Source: an uncultured Pseudomonadota bacterium (GTDB taxonomy: Bacteria > Myxococcota_A > UBA9042 > CAIXZC01). From it: a stretch of 13,646 nucleotides of DNA. Under the pieces are notes generated by a model, which was given only the letters and a program-made list of their open reading frames with translations, did not search any database and was not told the origin of the DNA. The stretch's first letter is position 1. Every line of letters starts with the position of its first letter. Location: the NCBI GenBank assembly GCA_937876385.1, contig CALFHQ010000040.1, positions 1 through 13,646 on the forward strand, given 5' to 3'. Shown in pieces: positions 5,840 through 11,415 of this stretch. Made by a program: the position numbers and the translations under genes.

Positions 5840-7130
5840 GAAATTCCTCCATGAGTCGGGCGGCGGTTTCTCGTCCATCGATGAGGGCATCCTCCATGGA
5901 GGCGTACACCCACTTGCCGTAGCGTCCAATGGACGAAATTTTTTGGCCTGACAGGTATTCAAAGACGGTAGACCGGGCCTTCTTGTAGGCATGGTCATAG
6001 ATGACGTAAGCGAAGTCCACGTGGCGCCTGCGGCAAACCTCCACGTCTTCTCTCGAGACGTTGTCGGGGCCGATAGCGCTGAGAGCATCGAGGGTTTGGT
6101 TCAGAGCATCGTCGAGGGACCATTTCACTGCATTCGAGAGTTCCACATAGAGACTGGAGCATCCTTCGGGTGCCATCCCTGGGCACGCGTTGGAGAAACA
6201 CCCGATGCGATAAGCGGGGAGGTGTTTCTGAGGAAGATAGACCCAATGGAGTCCCCGAAGCGCCTCTCCTTTCAGTCCCAGGTCCAGGTAGTCGAGGGAA
6301 GTACTCCGCAGCTTGTCTCCGGCGGTGCGCACACTGGTGGGGGCGTTCACAAGCAGTTGGACGAAGGCTTTGAGAGGGAAAGTGTTCACGAGGAAATTGT
6401 AGTTCCAACGTTCTCCCGAAGCGGTCTCAACCCAGCGCTCGGTGGGATGGATGCGGACCACCTCGGTGTTCAGGTGGATGCCGTCCAATTTGCTGGCGAT
6501 GGCGGCAGAGAAGCGCTCAATCCCCCCTTGAGGCGGGTACGAGAAGGTGGCATTGTAGCCATCTTTGAGGTGCTTGTCGGTGAACGCCCCTTCCACAATC
6601 TGTCTCAAGTTGGGGACGGGCACGAAACGCTGGGTCCAGTCGTGAGAGATTTCGTTGGGTTCCACCCCCCACAACTTCTTGTTGTAGGGAAACATGAACT
6701 CATGGGCTATCCCTTCTCCAAAGTGGTAGAGGACGAAGTCGCCAAAGGATGTGGGCTCCGGCTCCCCCTTCTCTCGCCTGACATGGGCCTCGACGGCGTC
6801 CATGACGCAGCGAATCTTCACGTCTTCGGGGAGCAACTGGAGGTTCGATTGGAACGGATAGGGGATGAGCCGTTCGTGGGTAAAGATCTGGCTCTTGCGA
6901 ATCACGGAGTTCATATCAAGGAGGGAACCGAAGGACTCCTTCACCCCGTCGTCTCGCATATGAAGCCAATGCCCCGTGATATCGAATCGATACCCGGACT
7001 CTTCATACGTAATGGCGAGGCCTCCCGGGCGGTCTCCCTTGTCCAAAATGGCGCTCTCTGAATGGAGAAACCACTTGGTGGAAAGCCCGGCCAACCCGGC
7101 CCCCAGGATCAGGGTCTCAACTGTAGGCAC
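5829..7130 (-). CDS. FAD-dependent oxidoreductase, UDP-galactopyranose mutase / amine-oxidase-like
   Basis: A 433-residue flavoprotein. The N-terminal dinucleotide site is LILGAGLAGLSTKWF (glycines 10, 12, 15), followed by DKGDRPGGLA (30-39) and a FDITGHWLH segment. The C-terminal FAD contact is SIGRYGKWVYASMEDALIDG, which closely resembles the ending of UDP-galactopyranose mutases. Relatives in polysaccharide clusters are often annotated as protoporphyrinogen oxidase or amine oxidoreductase; the neighbours here favour a sugar pathway over haem synthesis. The classic mutase stretch with YTGPID is not obvious, so it may act on a different sugar. The start is GTG 7130, with GGAGGT about 5 bases upstream. 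It is the first gene of the cassette with the glycosyltransferase and the deacetylase. Confidence 0.8.
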   Translation of the reverse strand: MPTVETLILGAGLAGLSTKWFLHSESAILDKGDRPGGLAITYEESGYRFDITGHWLHMRDDGVKESFGSLLDMNSVIRKSQIFTHERLIPYPFQSNLQLLPEDVKIRCVMDAVEAHVRREKGEPEPTSFGDFVLYHFGEGIAHEFMFPYNKKLWGVEPNEISHDWTQRFVPVPNLRQIVEGAFTDKHLKDGYNATFSYPPQGGIERFSAAIASKLDGIHLNTEVVRIHPTERWVETASGERWNYNFLVNTFPLKAFVQLLVNAPTSVRTAGDKLRSTSLDYLDLGLKGEALRGLHWVYLPQKHLPAYRIGCFSNACPGMAPEGCSSLYVELSNAVKWSLDDALNQTLDALSAIGPDNVSREDVEVCRRRHVDFAYVIYDHAYKKARSTVFEYLSGQKISSIGRYGKWVYASMEDALIDGRETAARLMEEFHGE

Positions 7131-7153
7131 AGTGCACCTCCGAAGTTCGCCAA

Positions 7154-7182
7154 AGGATAGGCGAAAGGGACTTTCGTGTCAA
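7154..7182 (-). promoter_or_regulatory. Candidate promoter of the sugar cassette
   Basis: Reading the minus strand, a perfect TTGACA (7182-7177) is followed after 17 bases by TATCCT (7159-7154). It lies 24 bases upstream of the GTG start of the flavoprotein gene. The -35 is consensus; the -10 matches 4 of 6. This would let the three-gene cassette be read separately from the dehydrogenase upstream. Confidence 0.5.
7162..7176. promoter_or_regulatory. Inverted repeat in the promoter spacer (operator candidate)
   Basis: CGAAAG-GGA-CTTTCG has perfect 6-base arms and a 3-base centre. It sits exactly between the -35 and -10 of the candidate cassette promoter, where a bound repressor would block RNA polymerase. 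No T-run follows it, so it is not a good terminator for the upstream gene. Confidence 0.4.
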
Positions 7183-7228
7183 TTCATGTCGGCTGAGAAA
7201 GGGAGTTCTAGAGGAGTGGGGAGTAATG

Positions 7229-7990
7229 CTACAGGGACATTCCGCCGGAGGGTTCCACGACCACCCCGCACATCAGGTCATTTTCCACGACGAAACGGAT
7301 GGAGTGGGCAATCTCAGAGGGCTCTCCGAGTCGTCCGATGGGGATCATTTTCTTGAAGCGTTCCATCATCTCGGGTTTCATGTCTTTCATGACCATGGGA
7401 GTTGCGACAAACCCAGGTGCCACGCCCACGACTCGGATTCCATGCCGAGGGAGTTCTCGCCCCCAGACTCGAGTCAATGTGGAGACGCCGGCCTTCGCCG
7501 CCGAGTAATTGCTTTGTCCCATGTTGCCGACTCGGGAGATGGAGGAGATGGGAACCAGGACTCCCTTTCTGCCGCCATTGATCATTCGAGTTGCCGCTTC
7601 TCGGCCGGTGAGGAACACGCCGGTGAGGTTGACATCAATGACGTTCTGCCACTGTTCCAGTGACATGCGTCCTTTCACTTTTCCGGTTTCCCGGTCCACT
7701 TTGATAAGAAGGCCGTCTCGGAGAATTCCGGCGTTAAGGATGGCGATATCAACACCACCAAAGGCTTCTTCGACTTTGTCAAAGGCAGCGATCACCGAGT
7801 CTTCGTCGGCGACGTTGGTCTTGACTCCAACAGCCTGCTCTCCGAACTCATTGACGGCCGCTTGGAGCATGTCATCGTTCCAGTCGAGGATACCGACTTT
7901 GGCTCCCAGTTTCACAAACATTCGACACGTCTCCAGACCAATACCGCTGGCGCCCCCAGTTACGACGGCTACTTTCCCTTTGATCTCCAT
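7229..7990 (-). CDS. Short-chain dehydrogenase/reductase (FabG-like)
   Basis: A 253-residue classical SDR, a cytoplasmic NAD(P)(H)-dependent oxidoreductase. The cofactor motif is TGGASGIG (11-18). Asp36 after the second strand (GILDWN) predicts NAD rather than NADP. The structural motif NAG is at 86-88 and Asn121 is present. The catalytic set is Ser149/150, Tyr162 and Lys166 (SNYSAAK). Length and motifs match 3-oxoacyl-ACP reductases and 3-hydroxyacyl-CoA dehydrogenases, but substrate cannot be read from sequence. ATG 7990 follows AAGGAG by 8 bases. The gene lies 43 bases downstream of the PPC-domain gene, so the two are probably co-transcribed. A 98-base gap with its own promoter signals separates it from the sugar cassette. 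Confidence 0.92.
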   Translation of the reverse strand: MEIKGKVAVVTGGASGIGLETCRMFVKLGAKVGILDWNDDMLQAAVNEFGEQAVGVKTNVADEDSVIAAFDKVEEAFGGVDIAILNAGILRDGLLIKVDRETGKVKGRMSLEQWQNVIDVNLTGVFLTGREAATRMINGGRKGVLVPISSISRVGNMGQSNYSAAKAGVSTLTRVWGRELPRHGIRVVGVAPGFVATPMVMKDMKPEMMERFKKMIPIGRLGEPSEIAHSIRFVVENDLMCGVVVEPSGGMSL

Positions 7991-8033
7991 TCCTTGCGCT
8001 CCTTCTTCTGTGATTGGTTCTTCGGGCCAGTCT

Positions 8034-8783
8034 TCAGTTCTTCTTTCTCATCTCCACCTTCCAGACCTTCCCTCCGTCTTTCATGCCGCTGACGGCGAGG
8101 CGGAACATGGTGAGCATCAGCTCAGCGATACGGCCGCTCTTCAGTTTCACTTTGACTCGCTCTTCGCCGTCATAGGTGATGACGTAGCACATGCCCAATC
8201 GGGGGTGAGAGAGCCAATCCCCCTCTCGGAGGTTGAGGTCTTCGTCGGCGAGGTCGTTGTAATCTTCATCGTACTCTTGTTCCGGTTCCAGATCGGGTTC
8301 CCTCATGGGTTGCAGATCCACCTCTTCTCCGCCGGCGGGAAGAAGTTGAAGCCACTGATCGATGCCGGTGTCCTCGTCTGCACAGCGTTGGAGGACCAGA
8401 TTGTCCAGGGTCATGATGACGAACTCCACCTGGAGAACTTGCGCTTTGAGGAGATTGCCTGCGACCACCTTGCTTCGTCCTCTACCCGAGGCTGATGCCT
8501 GGACAAAGAGAGTCAAGTCGGGTTTTCCGTCGGCACCCACAGAGAGGCTCCCCTGGAGCGATGCCACGGCAAACAGACCTTCGTTCTTCGCTTCAGGAAG
8601 GTAGCGTTTCTCGGACCGGGAGTACTGCTGGATCACCGGGTCCTCGATGTATCCATAGCCCACGAGGTGGGCGCACTCGATCTTCTTTGAGTTGCATATT
8701 GCCATGATGGAGCCAGCCAATTCGGTGCCCGGATCGAGGCAACCAACAAACCGACGACTCCCGTGAGCCTGCGCAATAATCAT
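8034..8783 (-). CDS. PPC (DUF296) domain protein with acidic linker and C-terminal domain
   Basis: A 249-residue protein in three parts. Residues about 10-130 form a PPC/DUF296 domain, recognised by the LDPGTELAGSIMAIC opening, the HLVGYGYIEDPVIQQY strand-helix, the ASLQGSLSVGADGKPDLTLF core and a closing LLKAQVLQVEFVIMTLDN. This domain occurs in plant AT-hook proteins and in stand-alone bacterial proteins of unclear function. The common histidine of the GGHLL motif is replaced by Asn110 (AGNLL). Residues about 150-185 are a very acidic linker (EPDLEPEQEYDEDYNDLADED). Residues 186-249 form a small beta-rich domain (LREGDWLSHPRLGMCYVITY), which may bind nucleic acid or protein; this is a guess. 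ATG 8783 follows GGGAG, and a consensus-quality promoter lies just upstream. Confidence 0.8.
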   Translation of the reverse strand: MIIAQAHGSRRFVGCLDPGTELAGSIMAICNSKKIECAHLVGYGYIEDPVIQQYSRSEKRYLPEAKNEGLFAVASLQGSLSVGADGKPDLTLFVQASASGRGRSKVVAGNLLKAQVLQVEFVIMTLDNLVLQRCADEDTGIDQWLQLLPAGGEEVDLQPMREPDLEPEQEYDEDYNDLADEDLNLREGDWLSHPRLGMCYVITYDGEERVKVKLKSGRIAELMLTMFRLAVSGMKDGGKVWKVEMRKKN

Positions 8784-8815
8784 GTGTGTATTCTCCCGCT
8801 ATGACGCAGTGTTTC

Positions 8816-8843
8816 ATTATAGAGCAGCGACCCAGCGTGTCAA
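8816..8843 (-). promoter_or_regulatory. Consensus sigma-70 promoter for the PPC/SDR pair
   Basis: On the minus strand, perfect TTGACA (8843-8838) and perfect TATAAT (8821-8816) are separated by 16 bases. Transcription would start near 8809, giving a leader of roughly 25 bases before ATG 8783. This is the strongest promoter match in the window. Confidence 0.8.
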
Positions 8844-8862
8844 CCTGAGCCGACGCGACGAA

Positions 8863-8875
8863 CCGACATTGTCGG
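8863..8875. other. Short hairpin after the small lipoprotein gene
   Basis: CCGAC-ATT-GTCGG can form a 5-pair hairpin 9 bases beyond the small lipoprotein stop and upstream of the next promoter. It lacks a T-run, so it is only a possible weak terminator. Confidence 0.2.
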
Positions 8876-8883
8876 CGGGCGGG

Positions 8884-9393
8884 CTAGAGGAACGGTTCGA
8901 TTCTGCGTTCGCCCGCTTCCTTCACGAGGAGGACGGCTACATAGGAGCCATCCCTCTGTATCACATAGAATAGTTGCGCCCCGGAGGGCTTCTCAATCTC
9001 CATCTCAGGGGGAGGAGTGGTGAGGTAGTGGGGATTTCGACCGAGGACAGTCTCCTTCCAGTTCCCTTCCACGAGGGCATCCCCCTTCAAGACGTATCCC
9101 TGACAGAACAGTTGCTGCGCTTCAGCAGGGCTACCAGAGGCGGAGACGAAGCGATTCTGGTATCGAGAAGCGAGCATTCCCCAGGCTTGGCCGCACTGGC
9201 CTTGGTCGACGGCCTGGACGAAGGCCTTGAGGCGAACCGTCGCTGCCTGAATATCCTTGTTGTCTGAATAGTCGTCCACAATCTGCCGGGCGGTGGCCGG
9301 TGTGTCCAACAACAGGGGTTCGATTCGATAGTTCTCCCCGCAGGCAAGAACGCCTGTCAGGAGAAGAAGTACGGCAACGACACGAAGGTCCAT
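8884..9393 (-). CDS. Small lipoprotein, possible NTF2-like fold
   Basis: A 169-residue predicted lipoprotein: MDLRVVAVLLLLTGVLAC has a basic residue near the start, a strong hydrophobic core and Cys18. The mature part contains a helical stretch (VRLKAFVQAVDQGQCGQAW), then SRYQNRF and a strand-rich end (AQLFYVIQRDGSYVAVLLV). This order resembles small NTF2-like or DUF4878-type lipoproteins, in which a cone-shaped sheet packs on N-terminal helices; the assignment is tentative. ATG 9393 is preferred over ATG 9414 because AGGTGGA lies about 8 bases before it and the signal peptide then has normal length. The gene starts 44 bases after the 624-residue lipoprotein gene and probably shares its transcript. 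Confidence 0.75.
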   Translation of the reverse strand: MDLRVVAVLLLLTGVLACGENYRIEPLLLDTPATARQIVDDYSDNKDIQAATVRLKAFVQAVDQGQCGQAWGMLASRYQNRFVSASGSPAEAQQLFCQGYVLKGDALVEGNWKETVLGRNPHYLTTPPPEMEIEKPSGAQLFYVIQRDGSYVAVLLVKEAGERRIEPFL

Positions 9394-9437
9394 GGATTTT
9401 TCCACCTGTGACATCTGAATACATTTCCCAGGGTTAC

Positions 9438-11312
9438 TCAGTTGGGGTAGCTGGCCTTCACAGCCTCGAAGATTCCTTCAAACTCTTCCCCTTCGTCGGA
9501 GCCGATTTCGATGTGTCCCCACCATTCTCCGTCGAAGAGCCGGTCCACTACCAAGTCATCGTTCTCGTCCAGCATGCGACACTTTCCGTGGACTCGCAAC
9601 CTGGAATCGATGGAAAGTCCACCGATGAGACCTTCAATAGGTCCCAGGACGAAGGTTTCCGCCTGGTTGCAGAAGTTTTCCACTTCCTGCTGGCCCAGTC
9701 CAATGGCACCGAGAATATCCCCCAGGAACCCGTCGGCGATGGCCGCGCAATCGATGAGAGAGTACAGGAGGTCGGTGAGGCTGTTGTAATTTGAGATAGC
9801 GGGGAGGAGCAGTTCGTTGATGACGAACAGGATCAACTTCCCGTAGTTCAACTCGATCTTGTGGGTGTCGATGATGAGGTGGTCGTAGTTGGCGATCATT
9901 CCGGTGAAATGTCCCGAAATGAGGTCCATTGGAAAGTCCGTGTCGTCCAGGTCCATGAGGGAGAAGGGGAAGGCTCCACACTCGTCGTATCCTGGATCAC
10001 CGGGGTCACCGCAACCCAGCTTCCAGTACAAGGTAATCCCGTGCCAGTTCTGCAACCCTTGTATTGAGTAGTCAGACCCCAACTTCGATATCTTCAGTTG
10101 TGATGTCATCTCCAGGTTCTTGACGATTTGGACCAGGTCTTGACCGATGACGAAGAAGTCCTGGATGAAACCAGGAGAGTTGTTGAGCAGCCAGTCGGTG
10201 ACGAGGTCTCCCAGAGCATCTTCAAACAGGCTGAAGGCCAGATCGGTCACCCAGGAGCCAATGTATTGAGAGACCAGCCCCTTGACGAGGTCGATAATCA
10301 CGGCACCTGGGTCGTAGAAAATGTCCACGATGAGGTTGATGATATCGCCGGCCTGACCGGGGATGGCGCCTGTAAAGTCGAAGTTGTTGACGGTATCGTA
10401 GGTTCCCGCTGGATTCAGCGCCAGGACGTACAAGTTCAAGGTCACGTCGGTGGTGCCCATCTCGTCTTTTGGAAGGAGATGGATGGCGTCGATACACCCG
10501 GCGGCCGTGAGGTGGTCCGTGGGTCCCAACGCCGTCGCACAGACTTGATAGGTACCCTCGGTGGGCAAGTCCATAAAGGTGGGGGTGGATGCCACGCCGC
10601 TCACCTGCTTTTGTCCCACGAGATCGTCGTTCCAGGGGGCCACGGCGCTAAACTGCATGCACGACTTGAACCCTTTGGTGACTCGCACATTGATGGTGTG
10701 GATGTTCACTTCGCCGTCGTAGGTGAAGTGGACTTTCAACTCACCCACGGGGAGTTCGTTGACTTGAATATCGGTGGTTACAGGTGCTGCCTGCTGCCCG
10801 GAGAGTTCGGCGGTGTAAAGGACATTTCCCTGGTCGCCTGCTTCAAAGGTTACTGCCACCAGTCCGTTCTCGTCGGTGGTTCCCTCCAGCACAAGGAAAC
10901 GGCCGCAAGGGGGAGTCTGACCACACTCGGGGTTGGCTCCCAGGAGGGTGAAGCGAACCGGATACATGGCCGCCGGGCCTGCTTTTTCATAATCGATGAC
11001 TTTGGCTTGAATGGGAACGTGGGAGCCGACGGTTAGTTGAATGGGGTTGGTTGTGTCGTGGAGGAGGATGATCTCGTACCGGTTGACGCCGTCCCAATTG
11101 TCATACTGGATATCGAGTTTCCCGTCGCCGTTTGGATCCTTAACGTCCGAGTTTCCGGCGTCGCTGAAGACGACGGAATCATCTGGCCTTCCGTCTTCGT
11201 TTCCGGTGTCTTCGTAGCTGACGACGGTATCCTGCCCGCACGACGAGAAGCCCACCGCTAGAGAAAATGCCACTGTCCAAACCAACAGATTCCGGTATCG
11301 TCTCCAAAGCAT
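9438..11312 (-). CDS. Large lipoprotein of unknown family with Ig-like N-terminal domain
   Basis: A 624-residue predicted lipoprotein. The signal is MLWRRYRNLLVWTVAFSLAVG with a modest lipobox (FSSC, Cys25), followed by an acidic, Asp/Gly-rich tether (about 26-65). Residues about 75-185 resemble a bacterial Ig-like domain: LTVGSHVPIQAKVIDYEK, TTDENGLVAVTFEAG and LYTAELSGQQ, as in invasin or Big repeats. The middle (about 320-560) is rich in hydrophobic amphipathic helices around aromatic and Asp residues. The end (LRVHGKCRMLDENDD, LFDGEWWGHIEIG) is strand-rich. I do not recognise the family beyond the Ig-like part. ATG 11312 is chosen for the GGGGGAG site 5 bases upstream and because the signal peptide begins there; a longer frame to 11708 lies over the neighbouring gene. 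It probably forms an operon with the small lipoprotein. Confidence 0.82.
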   Translation of the reverse strand: MLWRRYRNLLVWTVAFSLAVGFSSCGQDTVVSYEDTGNEDGRPDDSVVFSDAGNSDVKDPNGDGKLDIQYDNWDGVNRYEIILLHDTTNPIQLTVGSHVPIQAKVIDYEKAGPAAMYPVRFTLLGANPECGQTPPCGRFLVLEGTTDENGLVAVTFEAGDQGNVLYTAELSGQQAAPVTTDIQVNELPVGELKVHFTYDGEVNIHTINVRVTKGFKSCMQFSAVAPWNDDLVGQKQVSGVASTPTFMDLPTEGTYQVCATALGPTDHLTAAGCIDAIHLLPKDEMGTTDVTLNLYVLALNPAGTYDTVNNFDFTGAIPGQAGDIINLIVDIFYDPGAVIIDLVKGLVSQYIGSWVTDLAFSLFEDALGDLVTDWLLNNSPGFIQDFFVIGQDLVQIVKNLEMTSQLKISKLGSDYSIQGLQNWHGITLYWKLGCGDPGDPGYDECGAFPFSLMDLDDTDFPMDLISGHFTGMIANYDHLIIDTHKIELNYGKLILFVINELLLPAISNYNSLTDLLYSLIDCAAIADGFLGDILGAIGLGQQEVENFCNQAETFVLGPIEGLIGGLSIDSRLRVHGKCRMLDENDDLVVDRLFDGEWWGHIEIGSDEGEEFEGIFEAVKASYPN

Positions 11313-11338
11313 AGGACTCCCCCTTACAATTATCTCGG

Positions 11339-11367
11339 AGTATACCTCTTGGGGGGGTGGATAGCAA
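11339..11367 (-). promoter_or_regulatory. Candidate promoter of the lipoprotein pair
   Basis: On the minus strand, TTGCTA (11367-11362) and TATACT (11344-11339) are 17 bases apart, with matches of 4/6 and 5/6. They lie in the 103-base gap before ATG 11312. A run of seven Gs (11351-11357 on the plus strand) falls inside the spacer. Confidence 0.45.
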
Positions 11368-11415
11368 GCAAGGTGCGATTTGGACCAGGCTTGGCGCCGA
11401 TGTTCATTTCGAAAG

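Noticed and set aside
5991..7061. 356-codon plus-strand open frame
   Set aside because: It mirrors the UGM-like flavoprotein gene, whose FAD motifs are clear; no protein family is visible in the plus-strand translation.
10128..11036. 302-codon plus-strand open frame
   Set aside because: It is antisense to the 624-residue lipoprotein, which has a signal peptide and ribosome site; the plus-strand frame has neither a domain nor a good start.
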